From contig JASANH010000916.1 of NCBI GenBank assembly GCA_030248295.1, positions 62,001 through 126,000 of the forward strand: a DNA stretch of 64,000 nt. Direction: 5' to 3'. The notes beneath the pieces are model-generated. The model was not told where the DNA came from and did no database searches. It saw only the letters and a list, made by a program, of their open reading frames with translations. The DNA comes from Mesodorylaimus sp. YZB2_4. Its lineage: Eukaryota; Nematoda; Enoplea; Dorylaimida; Dorylaimidae. The position numbers and the translations under genes were made by a program. Shown here piece by piece: positions 22,781-34,046 of the stretch (positions are counted from its first letter, which is position 1; every line of letters begins with the position of its first letter).

Positions 22781-23040
22781 ACATGGATACTGTCACTCTT
22801 AGGCCAACATTAATTAGAAATGTGTTTCAAACCCGCCAGGTTTCTTCTTACACATACAGTATTGTACATCGCATCAAGCGAGCATTTTACACAGTACTGG
22901 ATAGAGAGAAAAGTAGTACGCGTGCGACAGTAACACAGATGATAACCCTATCAGTGCTAGGAAGCTATTATGTACATCGCAGGACTAACAAATAATTACA
23001 ACGCCTATCAAGCAAGAAACAAAGTCGCAAGAATTTGCTC

Positions 23041-23961
23041 CTAAAATTTGAAAATCGCCGTAGGACTTAACAAATTAGCGACAGCTTTGCGATAAGGACT
23101 GCCCTTTCTAAAGTAGATCAATAAATTAGTTGCGCTGTGAAGCGGTTGCAAAACCCACAAAAATGGTGCACACTCCGCCAGCCACCCATCACTGGCGTGT
23201 GCATCAATGATCAATATCAGGATTCCAGGGACTGCCCACATCATAAAAGCATTGACTGAGACCAATGCCAGAAGGCGAGCAGCTTTTTTATTCCTGTTGA
23301 TAGCAGTCCTGTGAGCATTGGTTTTGGTGCGGCTATTTTGCTGAATTGTTACAAGATTTCGACGTTTCAGAACAAGAAGTGTCATTATCATTATCACCAC
23401 ACTGACGCTGACAAAAAGAGGAGCGCTGTAGTAATCGAAAAGGTGCACTGGCTCCGTGTTGGCCTCCCAACAGAACTTTGTGGTCATTCTGTCAGGGGGC
23501 ATGACTGCCAGGGTGTCGTGCGTGAAATAGGACCAGACCCCAGTGACATACAACAGCATGAAGCCTATTATGGCGCCAGTGTACTTTGATCCCAGTCGAT
23601 AATAGAATTTTGTGGCAGTGACTGACAGAAATCGATCACAGGCGATCAGTAATATCATCATCGATCCGGAATGGTAGGCGATCGGGAATAGATTGGTTGA
23701 TGGAATGTAGAAGCATTGGCGGGCAGGGATCAGGGTCGTGGTGTCATTGGAGAGGATCAGGTCCAGTTGGTACGCGCCAGACACCAGAAATGCCAAGCCA
23801 TTCATGAAATCAGTTGCTGCCAGGGCGGCGGCCAGGATGTGCGCATTGTAATGCAACTCTTTACATTTGGCGACAACGTAAATAAGAATGCTGTTTGCCA
23901 CAATTGCACTGGCGCCAAAGATTATATAAAGAATTTGCTGAAGAATATCGGATGAAAACAT
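23041..23961 (-). CDS. rhodopsin-like GPCR, nematode chemoreceptor type (copy 1)
   Basis: This intronless 7TM protein has 306 residues from the ATG at 23961. I prefer that start to 24033 because the paralogue at 36225-37100 begins at the matching methionine. TM1 (GASAIVANSILIYVV) and TM2 with the conserved LAATD acid are clear. A TM3 cysteine (RQCFYIP) pairs with one in loop 2 (TKFCW). TM3 ends in CDRFLSV instead of DRY, as in worm Srsx-type receptors. TM6-TM7 and a basic C-tail (FRKGSPYRKAV) are intact. The likely role is sensing small molecules or peptides; the ligand is unknown. About 150 residues of its centre are nearly identical to the paralogue. Confidence 0.85.
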   Translation of the reverse strand: MFSSDILQQILYIIFGASAIVANSILIYVVAKCKELHYNAHILAAALAATDFMNGLAFLVSGAYQLDLILSNDTTTLIPARQCFYIPSTNLFPIAYHSGSMMILLIACDRFLSVTATKFYYRLGSKYTGAIIGFMLLYVTGVWSYFTHDTLAVMPPDRMTTKFCWEANTEPVHLFDYYSAPLFVSVSVVIMIMTLLVLKRRNLVTIQQNSRTKTNAHRTAINRNKKAARLLALVSVNAFMMWAVPGILILIIDAHASDGWLAECAPFLWVLQPLHSATNLLIYFRKGSPYRKAVANLLSPTAIFKF

Positions 23962-24033
23962 GGCTAGAATGCTGAAAAGGATTGCGTTCATTATTTTATA
24001 CCCGATACGAAAGATCAGTAATGGAGAGCTCAA

Positions 24034-25664
24034 CTGCTATGACACTATGACAAAGTGATGTGACGTTGACCCCAGCTGAAAAATTGACACGTGTAAGAAA
24101 ACAGACCCTGTCCTTTCGGATCGGCAAACAGGGACCATATTTGGGCATCTAAGGTTCCAAGAACCATCTTGGCTCTGGGGTCTTGGGTTCCTGGCATGCT
24201 AGGCTACCCGGGGTCACAATTTTGCTTTAATGCCTGACGGAATCCATCACTGGCGCGCGCGTTGGGTCTCTCCGATTCCAATCAGGAGTGGCTGGCTAAG
24301 AATGTTGAGTCAGCAAATTCGAAATACTGGTGCGCGCAGATCTACGATGGCTCTACGCCTAATAATTTATCGACAGGGGGTGTAAAAAAAAATTTTGTAC
24401 CGGGGTCAATTTTCCAGGTGCATTCTTCTGATGAGGTCCATAATGACCAACATAAATTTCTAGTTTGCACAGTTTGTATCTGAGACCTTGTCGCATTTTC
24501 AGGAAAAGATTCGAACAAAGAATTTTCTTGTCCTTATTCTTTTACGCAATCCTTCAGAATGGTACTGAAAACAGGGAATAAATTGAAAGTCGTCAAATAA
24601 GACCTCAGGAGACCTTCTCAATCGACACATAGAATGAGCTGATTGTCCCTTCACTGAGCCCTGTTCTGCGGATCTATTATACGGATTTTAAGCTCAATTT
24701 TTTCGCCGTTTTTATCCAATTTGCATGCCAAAGGTTCCCAAATATCCAAGGCATATGTTATGCCACTTGTCCCAGTACCAAATTCGAAATCTACCTTCGT
24801 GCCGTGCCTTGCTAGCGGGTGATTCATTCGAGGGGACAAACTATGGTGTGCATTAACAGCGATTTGTGTTCAAGCTGTTTGAAGGAGTCAATTCACAAGA
24901 TTGCTTCTAAAATATAAGCCTGGACCACAATCGCCTTCGAGTAAAAGCAGAATTCAAAATGAAAAATGCCAGAAATGATTTCTAAGAAATCGAATTCACA
25001 GGATACAGCTCTTGTTTAAAAAATTGCAACGGCCTTGCAGATTGGTCAGACGAGCCGATGGATGTCGAGCAGACACTTTTTCCGTTTTCATGCCAAAGCA
25101 CCCTAAAAACTTTTGTTCCTGCTAAAAGTTGTAAATGGCGGGAAACCTATACTTCTACACTAAGTCCCATATCGGTTCAGCCAGCAGTTTGGGCCAAAAT
25201 CCCCTTCCGGCCAGAGTTCCTTTCCGGCCAAAGTCCCTTTATGGCCAGTCTGCAAGGCCTGCCAGCCATCAAGTCGAACTTGACAAATTCAAAAATTGTA
25301 ATTTTCCCAGGTGCGAAGGAAAGTTTTGTGCAAAACCTCTGGCCAACTGGTCAGTTGTGGTCAGCGCCTATAGTCCCAGAACTTTGTTAAGTACTTCTGA
25401 ATTTTTTGATTTTTCGAGGGAAAACCCCCCAAACCTGAGTGTTAGTAACTAACTCAAAGCTTGAAACCCGAAAACTGAGTTTGTAAAGAGCTCTGTGTGC
25501 TTTTCTTAACGCTCAGGCTCCTAACCACATAAAAATTTAAAAAAAACCTGCCAGGACTTTCGGCGCTGACGACGGCTGATCAATTAGTCAGACGCCTCTG
25601 CTATTTTGTGCAGAGTTTTCTTTTGCACCTAGCAACAAACTGTAAGTTTTGATTTTGTCAAGCG
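24034..25664. other. intergenic, no gene supported
   Basis: Only short ORFs. The word cctttccggccagagt and variants repeat around 25200-25250, with no wider structure. Confidence 0.4.
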
Positions 25665-25865
25665 AGACTTAACCCCCTCTTGCTCAAATTTGCAGACTTG
25701 TATTCTTAAGTACAGGGTCCGCACTTTAGAAGGCGATTTTGATCGATATCTCCAGAATCGATCAAAATGTGGGGAAAAATAGTGTTCTCGGATACCAATT
25801 CCCGCGTGCTGGGGTCAAATTTCATCGGAAGGTGCTCAAATAGCGCCGAAAAACCCTCCCGGAAC
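25665..25865 (+). repeat. dispersed repeat, copy 1
   Basis: Aligns with about 31900-32110: shared gattttgatcga, ctggggtcaaatttcatcg and gcgccgaaaaa in the same order and spacing. It abuts the left end of the MULE element. Confidence 0.6.
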
Positions 25866-26118
25866 TATTATCTGTTTTCTTTGGGTTTGTGTGCGGCCGT
25901 TTGTTGCAAGTGGCTCGTCTCAGGCAAAAAGGCGCATCAAAAAGGGCGCATGGGTAAAAAGAGCGTAAGTGAATACCGAACAGTTATTCTTTTTAAATAC
26001 AAAACTATGTCGGACAAATACATGAGCGTAAAAGCGAAATCGAAATGAAACACATTAAATTCAATGTGGCATCAAAATCGAATACGCACTGTCCATTGAA
26101 CTACACAATTCACTCATC

Positions 26119-27483
26119 TCAAAAATTGTAGTTACGAGCAAGACCCCTCAAATAATCAATCTGATTTCTGTTATCATATTCGGCAACGATGCGATGAATT
26201 CGCTCCGCTAATTCTCGATAACGCTGGCGTCCTGGTGGAGGTTGATGACCAGCGACGTACTGCTCAATTTTTGTTTCGTTTAAATTATGCTCTTGTCTCA
26301 AGGAGCCGATAAATTTAAAATATCGTTGGATGATGTGCCCCGACCAATTCCAAAAATCCTCGGTTCCAACCTTCCACTGAGTTGTTTGTCTTCGCTTGAC
26401 CACTGTTTTTGCCTCGTGGCAGTTCCAGAGTTCAATTGGAAATATTGGATTACGCCTCACTTCTCGCCGATTGGGTCTACCAACCCACGTGTCCTCAAAG
26501 TAATCGACGACGGGCTGAGCCTCTACGGGCAAATGATCGGATAATTCCTCGAAGGCATCGACGACGTCAGGTGGCGGAACAAACGCTAGAGCTGGCAACA
26601 TTCTCATTTGGAGCGCAAAATCTTCATCACTTGCGTATCGTGTTTGCAATCCCGGTGATTGAATTCGGCGCCATACCCACTGTGAGAAATGGAAAAAGCA
26701 TCCGCGGCGTGCTGCATTGGGAAACTCAGAGGCGAAGCTATTGATTGATGCAAGCTCGAAATCGGAAATTATCGATTGCGGATTCAAATTCGGATTTAAA
26801 TTTCTTAACTCAGCCAGCAGACGCGTGTATGTCGCCTCAGTCTTATCTGGCAATAAAGCAAATACTGATGGAATGACTTTATGATAATGAACTCCGTTAA
26901 TCGTATTACAACTGCTCAAATAAAGGAGGTGCCGTTTTGAAAGTACCATCCGCGAACCAATTAGGACTTCTTGCCAGCAACTCCAAATTGCGTTGTGTAG
27001 AAAAAACAAGAATTCGATTTGGACCCTGACCGATATCTCGTAGCAGGAACGGCTCGCCAGCCAAAGTTTGTTGATATTCAGGGGGGAATAACCAGTTCCT
27101 CGAGTGAATGAGGGTTTGATGGAGCAGCAAGAATACTGTACCTCTGCGAACGCGTTGAATAGCTTTCGTGGTATCGAGGGCTATTGACCTTGAAAAGCGG
27201 CTGACAACCCCATTGTGGGGACAGCAATGACTTGATGAGTCGAATCTTGAGTGGCAGCAGCTCGATCTTTCATATTAGCGACCGTTCTTTTCACGAATGC
27301 TTGAGCTGGATCGGGCGCATGGTTGTGATCGCAAGGCTGCTTTGTGATGGCATTTCTGGCTTTTTGCATTCGGGCCAAACAGTGGCCTTCGCTTTGCTTG
27401 CACAAATTACATTTCCAGTCGACTTTTTCTCCGATAGAACATTCCCTTTCGATAGATATATCCGTTATGCAAAAGCTGATCAT
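26119..27483 (-). pseudogene. MULE transposase with FLYWCH-like zinc finger, frameshifted
   Basis: Three successive frames make up one protein. Frame 1 (27181-27483) has a WKCNLCK...CLAR...CDHNHAP pattern typical of FLYWCH fingers. Frame 2 (26906-27130) holds the start of the catalytic domain, ending FADGTFKTAPPLFEQL. Frame 3 (from about 26905 down to 26119) continues with INGVHYHKVIPSVFALLPDK, then SDFELASINS, CFFHFSQ and RMLPALAFVP. The D of FADGTF and the D of SDFE are expected catalytic acids. A single-base change near 26908 separates frames 2 and 3, and another disruption lies near 27130-27180. The family cuts and pastes the element between the inverted termini. This copy is inactive unless the shifts are sequencing errors. 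Confidence 0.8.
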
Positions 27484-27725
27484 GGCCTTTTTGACTTCGC
27501 ACGAATTCTAGAGGCATGATTCGAGAGTCGCCACTGACTAGTTGGAATGCAATATGCTGTGGTCACCAGTCCATAAATGGCGCACATGGAGCCGTGTATT
27601 ATCCTATGCGTCTTTGTTCCTTTATTACCCTCTTTTGCATTTCTTCGCCCTTTTGTCTATGAGCCCTAAACTGATGCGCCCTTTTTGGATGCGCCCTTTT
27701 CGCTGCGCCCTTTTTGCGTGGATTC

Positions 27726-28382
27726 CAAGTGGCTCTGACACATGGCTATACTATATGTGATAAATCACTGGCTCGCACTGCCGCTCGCGCCCCCTAGCGG
27801 TATGAATCAGTCACCGTGGGCACGAAACGGCGTGAAGGCTCGGAAAGGAGTGATAACAAATGAACAGTGCCAAGAGGCTTGAAATCAGCCATATATGGTT
27901 AATTGCCAAGGAAATTGGAATATGGTAATTTAGCGAATATTTTGAATTTGCCGCCGATCAGGTTTGGTGTCTTGGTGTCTGCTAGAAGCGCCAAAAAGTA
28001 ACCATCAGCCAGACTATGGTCGGCCAGGCTATTTGCTGTCGCGATTCACTAGACTTAATCACGAAGCAACGAAAGAACGAGGATCCGACCATAGTCTGGC
28101 TGATGGTTACTTTTTGGCGCTTCTAGCAGACACCAAGACACCAAACCTGATCGGCGGCAAATTCAAAATATTCGCTAAATTACCATATTCCAATTTCCTT
28201 GGCAGTTAACCGTATATGGCTGATTTCATGCCTCTTGGCACTGTTCATTTGTTATCACTCCTTTCCGAGCCTTCACGCCGTTTCGTGCCCACAGTGACTG
28301 ATTCATACCGCTAGGGGGCGCGAGCGGCGGTGCGAGCCAGTGTTTTATCACATATAGTATAGCCATGTGGCAGAGCCACTTG
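27726..28382. mobile_element. foldback element: 298-bp inverted arms, 61-bp loop
   Basis: The left arm 27726-28023 is the reverse complement of the right arm 28085-28382. The arms have equal length and about eight mismatches by eye, without a net indel. The loop 28024-28084 is unrelated. The outermost ten bases of the palindrome coincide with the inner edge of the MULE right terminus (gagccacttg). No ORF is conserved. See findings. Confidence 0.9.
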
Positions 28383-28423
28383 CACCAAACGGCCGCGCAC
28401 AAACCCAAAGAAAACAGATAATA

Positions 28424-29383
28424 CATACTGTACTGTATATATAGTCTTCGTCTGTAACGGCTGGCTGAAAGGGGACTCTAGTTGAACTAGGAATTTTTTG
28501 GCCGAAACGTGGCACAACAATCAGGTAGGTAGCCATTTATCTGCCGATAATTGTATTTGCATCACTAATTGCGAGTTCATTCATTCATTCATTCAGTCGC
28601 CTGATATTGGTACAAAACGAACTCTATCAGCCTGGCCCTGGACGCGTAGGCGAAGAGCACGCGTAAGACCAACACAACCAGAACTGCCTGTGTTTGAGCC
28701 CGCGCATTTAGTTTTTGGGCGAACCTGCGAAGACAGGACATTCTTAAATGGACGACGTTTCATACCAGCGATTGCCTGCTCGTGTTTTTGACCCACATGC
28801 AGTATCTGACTTCTAAAAGTTAATGTCCTGGGAATATTTCGTAAGACAGAGAACAGAGTCGTTAAGGTCGACTGGTTATACCGAATGCGCCAATACGGAT
28901 GTGCACTAGGCGAACCCATCGGCAGTTGAATTCCTTATCGTTAGGGTACTGTAGACTGGTTGAAGGGACATTCGTGACACAACACAAGGAGGCGACGGTT
29001 GTCGTTCCCGTAGGCTGCCGCTTACGTCCGCTACAACAAACCGATCGTGGGTGAATTTATGGCGACTTAAATCTGTGTGGGTGGGGCTGCTCCTACACTG
29101 ATGTAATTTCCCAAGTTTATCCCTATTTATTTGAAAAAATACTCACAGGTCACTCATAAATATGACACTAGCGATCTGTAAAACAGTGCACACATAAAAT
29201 ACTGTTTCCTGCCATAAATCTTACGGTAGATAGAAAAAATATCGCTGCGCATCAGATGTTAATCTAAGGCCCTACCTGAATGGTTCACCTGGACGACCCT
29301 GGAATTCTAGGCCAAGGCACAAAGGTTTGATCGAATACACAGTATCATTATCTTCATATTGTATGGCCAAATATGTATTTTTG
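28424..29383. other. intergenic
   Basis: Contains a (ATTC)n microsatellite near 28576-28596. No gene is supported. It is the 3' flank of the minus-strand glycosyltransferase. Confidence 0.4.
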
Positions 29384-30946
29384 CTACTTCTCTTTCTTTT
29401 CAGTCACTTCGTACCGTTTGCGTCGGTGGTAAAAATCATCTGCCAGTGTCAGTAGTGCCCATATGCGAGAACTCAAGTTGACTATCAGGGTGGCTAAAGT
29501 GCCCACCCACAAAGTCGACGCCAACGTGCAAATAGCAGCTTGTTTTGCAGACAGATTGGTGTACCACACTCCAAAAACTGAGGCATAAAAATAAGTACCA
29601 AGCGAAAAATTAACAATTAAGTCGAGTGGCCAAGAGCGGACGCCGCCAGGGGCGATCACTTCAAGGTTTCCCGACACCAGAAAGATGGTGAATATGACAG
29701 CCCACGCCATGCAAGGACAATGCACGAAATAAGCTAGTATCATTCGCACTGCAGCCTTGGATCGACGCCCAGCAGACATTTTCTGGTACAAAAACGAGTA
29801 AATTTTTCCTCGAAACCATCGACCTCTTTGCTTGATCAATCCAAGTAAATCTGGCGCCCCTCCTTCCCAATTCCACCCATTGATATAACCAATTTTATAA
29901 GGGCTGTCTGCGAAATAGTGGGCGAAAACGTGGTCCTCGGTGATGGACAGTTCTGGCGAATATGCATGCCCGATTTCTCTGTCTACATCTCTTCTGATCA
30001 CATAGGCGGCCCCGCGGAACCAAATAGGGGTTTCCTTGACGCAAGCTCCCTCGAACCAAGTCTCCATAGCATATAGAGTGACGAAAAAGCTTTCTTCAAA
30101 CACGCCGAGGATACTGGCTGTGGATGGCAGTTCAATCAGGCTCGGCGAAACGCTGCAATGAGCTCCAGATGGCAAGAAAGAATGCAGAAATTCTTTCATA
30201 AATGAGTCCGTGATGAATGAATCTTCGTCCAATGTTAGAATCCAGGTCTGGTCGTGAGGAGGGTATCCCGTCTCCTTCGACGAGACCTCGACCCAGTAGG
30301 CCATGTTCCGAGCTTTGGCCAAAGTGCCCTTCTCGGTCCTGTAATCGGAAGGGACCACGAACTCGCGAACTCGGCTAGCACGACCCAGAGTGTAGTCACC
30401 GTGCAAAGGCTTTTCAGTCACGATGTGCACCTCTAGTCGGTCGCAATGGCTATGCCGTTCGACCAGATCGATATGGAAAGCCACGTTGCGTTCGATCAGT
30501 CCTGGGTAGTCGCCTCGGGTGATGATCCTGATTATCAGGCAAATCAAATGGTTGCTTGTTGAATAGTGGTTTTTCTGTCCATTCCTATTGCCTAGAGCCA
30601 ATTTCCAAGAAGAATGACCATTACATTTGTTAGTTCCAACGATTTTTGGCAAGGGCGTGTTTTTCACTCCATTTATTTCAATAAATCGGCTGCCCGGACT
30701 TTCAACTTCTGGAAATCGGGAGAACAGGTAAGTAGCGGCAAATTTGAGAGCCGGAACCAGTAATAAGAAAGCGCTGATTCGGAATGTCCAAAGCCACATT
30801 TTGTGGTACCACTTGTACTGGGGTGCATGGGACAAATGGCTGACACCTTCAACCATGTAAAAATGATAGAAGCACGCATAGAGCACAATAAAAATTGGGT
30901 AGTACAGTTTCAATCCATACGAACGCATAAATGAAGAAAACTCCAT
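29384..30946 (-). CDS. egghead-like family 2 glycosyltransferase
   Basis: This intronless 520-residue membrane protein resembles the egghead/BRE-3 beta-1,4-mannosyltransferase group, which builds the mannosyl-glucosylceramide core of invertebrate glycosphingolipids at the Golgi. Two N-terminal hydrophobic segments (about 16-32 and 50-74) are followed by IIRIITRGDYP (140-148), a REFVVPSDY..KGTLAKAR stretch (194-213), the metal-binding DED (240-242), ITEDH (335-339) and KQRGRWFRG (372-380), then three C-terminal helices (about 412-493). The order fits the family, but DED replaces the usual DEE and the region before QRGRW is diverged, so it may be a paralogue with another acceptor. The first ATG of the frame is used. 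The neighbours are repeats; no operon partner is visible. Confidence 0.75.
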   Translation of the reverse strand: MEFSSFMRSYGLKLYYPIFIVLYACFYHFYMVEGVSHLSHAPQYKWYHKMWLWTFRISAFLLLVPALKFAATYLFSRFPEVESPGSRFIEINGVKNTPLPKIVGTNKCNGHSSWKLALGNRNGQKNHYSTSNHLICLIIRIITRGDYPGLIERNVAFHIDLVERHSHCDRLEVHIVTEKPLHGDYTLGRASRVREFVVPSDYRTEKGTLAKARNMAYWVEVSSKETGYPPHDQTWILTLDEDSFITDSFMKEFLHSFLPSGAHCSVSPSLIELPSTASILGVFEESFFVTLYAMETWFEGACVKETPIWFRGAAYVIRRDVDREIGHAYSPELSITEDHVFAHYFADSPYKIGYINGWNWEGGAPDLLGLIKQRGRWFRGKIYSFLYQKMSAGRRSKAAVRMILAYFVHCPCMAWAVIFTIFLVSGNLEVIAPGGVRSWPLDLIVNFSLGTYFYASVFGVWYTNLSAKQAAICTLASTLWVGTLATLIVNLSSRIWALLTLADDFYHRRKRYEVTEKKEK

Positions 30947-31899
30947 CCCCCTTAGACTGACTGGGTACAGCCACCAGGAGAGCGCGCAGAAACTACTCTT
31001 CTTGCGTATGCACCGAGTGATTAGAGTTTAATAAGAATGTCTCAAAGGTCGCGCTCACAAAACTGAAGGCGTGTCCAGACTGCTAGATGTGCATATTATG
31101 CATATTATAGACGAAAAACAAACTAGACAAACCGGATGATCGCTTTGTATTAGAAACGACTAGCCGTTGAACGAGGCAGACACTCTATTGTACCGGAAAA
31201 TACGAATTTTCAATTCCCTTTACCTACTGTACAGTGCCTTTCCGCCGACGGGGGCTGCACGGACCCCGCTGCAGGGACAGCACAAAGACCGAATCTCCAC
31301 TAGAAGCAGCTTACTTCCAGAATCTGTAATCTGTACTGTTCACATGACAAGTGCTGTCATCCCCTTCGGGTCAATGTGGTGTTCTAATCAGTCCGCAGAC
31401 AGACAGACCGAAATGCCTCATGCGGGTAAGTAAACTGGGGAAATGATCATGCGACTTGTCAAATTGAAAGTAAAAGCCCACTGGACTGGAATTCTGAAGG
31501 GGTAAACGGTAGATGAGTGGAAAGGGACTGCTGGTTTTTTATGTTGGGCCGAAGAAAATGAGGATATGTAAAAAATTGTTTCTTTTCCTAAAAAACAAAA
31601 CAGACTTTGGTGCCAAGCGTATTTGGCAGCAGAAAAAGTGACGCCTGTCGCATACCTGCTTTCAAATGTCAGGCATCCGACAGTATTTTAGTTGGAATAG
31701 CGGTCGGTCCCCAGCTCTTTTCCATAGGAGGGGAGCGGCTTGTGTTGCTTGCATGAAATTTTAGCTACTCGAATTTTCGGCACTTATTTCTCCTTTAGGC
31801 TTCAATGTAGCGATCAGTTACGCTGGACAAGTGGTGTCGTGGTCCATGCTGCCTTCTTATAGCGCTTGTCTTTATGCATCTTATTACAGTCGAGTCCGC
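30947..31899. other. intergenic, 5' flank of the glycosyltransferase
   Basis: No gene or strong repeat recognised. Confidence 0.4.
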
Positions 31900-32110
31900 T
31901 CACCCTTTCCAAGTCAAACTTGCGGACTCATATTCTACAGCAGGGGTCCACACTTTGGAAGTCGATTTTGATCGATTTTTTGATCGAACTGATCGAAATA
32001 TCGCGAAATTCCATGGTAGGTTCTCGGGTACCATGTCCCGCATGCTGGGGTCAAATTTCATCGAAATCCGTCAAACGATGCCCGAATGGCGCCGAAAAAA
32101 CCTTCTCAGA
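31900..32110 (+). repeat. dispersed repeat, copy 2
   Basis: Partner of 25665-25865. This copy is slightly longer in the middle because of extra gatcga words near 31975-31998. Confidence 0.6.
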
Positions 32111-33258
32111 ATTACATAGACCTCGTTTGTAGCGTAAAGAACTGTAGTTTTGTAGAACCGCGAGAACTATCCTTAGCACAGGTATCGTACAGTTGCTGGT
32201 TGATGTTACTAACAGGTTGACCCTGGACGGGAAGAAAATGTGTTACTATCCGGACTGTGACCAAAGTCCACTCTAAAGCGACCAAAACTTTACTTTTATG
32301 CGTTTTATCGCCATTTTGAACCATTCGGTGCATTCCTAACCTTTTAATTAAAAAGCGGAACTTTTAACCAAATAAATCAAAATTATGAGAATCAGTCAAA
32401 TCAAAGCTGATGCACAAATCCTATTTTTTGACGATTTTGTAGTTCCGGACTGCCAAGAGTATAAATATGACGCTTTTCTGATACTTATTCCGCTTGGCCA
32501 AGAAATTTATGTGACAGTAAGCGCACTGGGCCAAATTCAGTGTGATAATAATCGAAGTGTGACATTATCCGGAGTGACTACAAGTGGACTCGACTGCACG
32601 TGAAGTAACGCATAGTCAGAAAAAGGGTTTTCCGCTTCAACGTTACATGCTATGGAGACTCGGATCGAAGCGGCTTTTTCAAAGAAAGTGCCCATTCGGT
32701 TCTGCTGGACTGTCTGTCTGATTAGAAGAGGCACCCTAGTAGTGCCCGCTCGTGGCCACTGGCATACATTTTGTAAACCTGCCAACCTGCCAAGCAATCT
32801 AAGGACACTGGCTGATGGCTTTTAGCACCAACGGGAACGAGTAACGAAGATGGATCACGAATGATTTAAGCCTGGGGTCACATTTTGCAAGTAGGATATT
32901 ACTCTAAATTGCCTCAAATGGGTTCGATGATCTTCTTGAAGCAGTTCTGACGATAGAATGGAAACTATACATACTTCAAGATTTAGTCCACGGGGACGGT
33001 TCGCGTCATCTTGTTTTTGCCAGTTGAAAATTTGCTAAAGGGAATACTTGTGTACATGCAAGATCAGCTTTGAAGTATTGAAGTGCAAGATTGGTATTGC
33101 AAGAGGCATATTTCAAATATGTACCCTGGTAGGCAGACACGCGTCAAAGGCGGTGGCAGCGACTGTTTGCGACTGCAACGAAACCGTGTGCGTGGTTGGC
33201 GCAAATGTTGGCTATGCTCACGACCTACTGTACATGCGAATTAAATTTTTTGTGGATG
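32111..33258. other. intergenic, no gene supported
   Basis: A 72-codon plus frame at 32385-32603 has ordinary-looking composition but no partner exon or recognisable domain, so I do not call it. Confidence 0.4.
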
Positions 33259-34046
33259 GTGTCCGCCCCTCCGCACTTTTACCATATGGACTATGCGACG
33301 GGACTCGCGACCACGCCCTTCGCGTCTTGTTTTGCGACTGCAACGAAACGAGGTGCGCAGCCGCTTATGTCGACGACGGCGCGGCGCTTCGTAGTTAGGT
33401 TGTAATCAGCGTCGTTACTGATCTTGTCGAGTCATTTTTCGTTGAATTATTTTACGGAAGGTTCTTATTTTCACCTAAATGAGCGAATCAGTGATCTAAA
33501 TGCTTTCAAAATCGTTTAGAAACAAAGTACTCAAATTTACTTTAGGAAAAGGCCCGTAGAAGGCCTTTCCGACTGTTTTAGTCTTCGGCTTTGGAGGATT
33601 CTTGACGTCGAAAATGCGTAGGCTTAGGCCCAGGTAATTTTTTGGGGCGGCGGCAAGCACCGGGTGCTTTTGCCGCTGGCCAAAAAAATTAACACCAAGT
33701 CTAAGCCTGAGCACGCCATCAATTTCGAGCCACAAATTCACGTAAGCCCAAGCCTTAAAATCAGTCGCGAAGACTCTTCTCGTGTTGGCTGCAAGTTCGC
33801 AAGCATCTGCAACCAGCGCCTTTTTTGCATGAAGCTTTTCATGCGCAATGCCAAAGATCGACTAAGCCTAAAGCAGCCCTTAGGCCTAAGATAAGGACTG
33901 CGAGTACAACTTGAGATGAAAACAGCCGTGTATTAACTCGCCTAGACGCAAGCGGCTGCGCACCTCGCTTCGTTGCGGTCGCAAAGTAGCCGCGGAGTCG
34001 CGAGTCCCGGAGCATAGTCCATAACGTAAAAGTGCCGCCCCTTCAT
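33259..34046. mobile_element. element with ~100-bp terminal inverted repeats
   Basis: About 33264-33365 and the reverse complement of about 33945-34041 share cactttta, tggactatg, gggactcgcgac, gcaacgaa and gaggtgcgcagccgctt in order, with scattered mismatches. The ~580-bp interior shows no transposase. The word gcgactgcaacgaaac also occurs just outside the left arm (33167) as a direct repeat. Likely a non-autonomous DNA transposon. Confidence 0.55.

Larger units (their letters stand above)
25866..28423 (-). mobile_element. MULE-type DNA transposon, defective
   Basis: Inverted termini at 25866-25915 and 28374-28423 match over 50 bases with about two differences (starting tattatctgttttctttggg). 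Inside both ends lie arrays of aaaagggcgcat-like words (25925-25970; 27665-27715 in the opposite orientation). Between them the minus strand encodes a FLYWCH-type zinc finger and a MULE transposase, broken by frameshifts. A large foldback sits just inside the right terminus. No clear 9-10 bp target duplication was seen. Confidence 0.8.

Noticed and set aside
30540-30660. Possible retained intron in the egghead-like gene
   Set aside because: The best donor/acceptor pair would create a stop, and the full-length frame keeps the conserved IIRIITRGDYP block.
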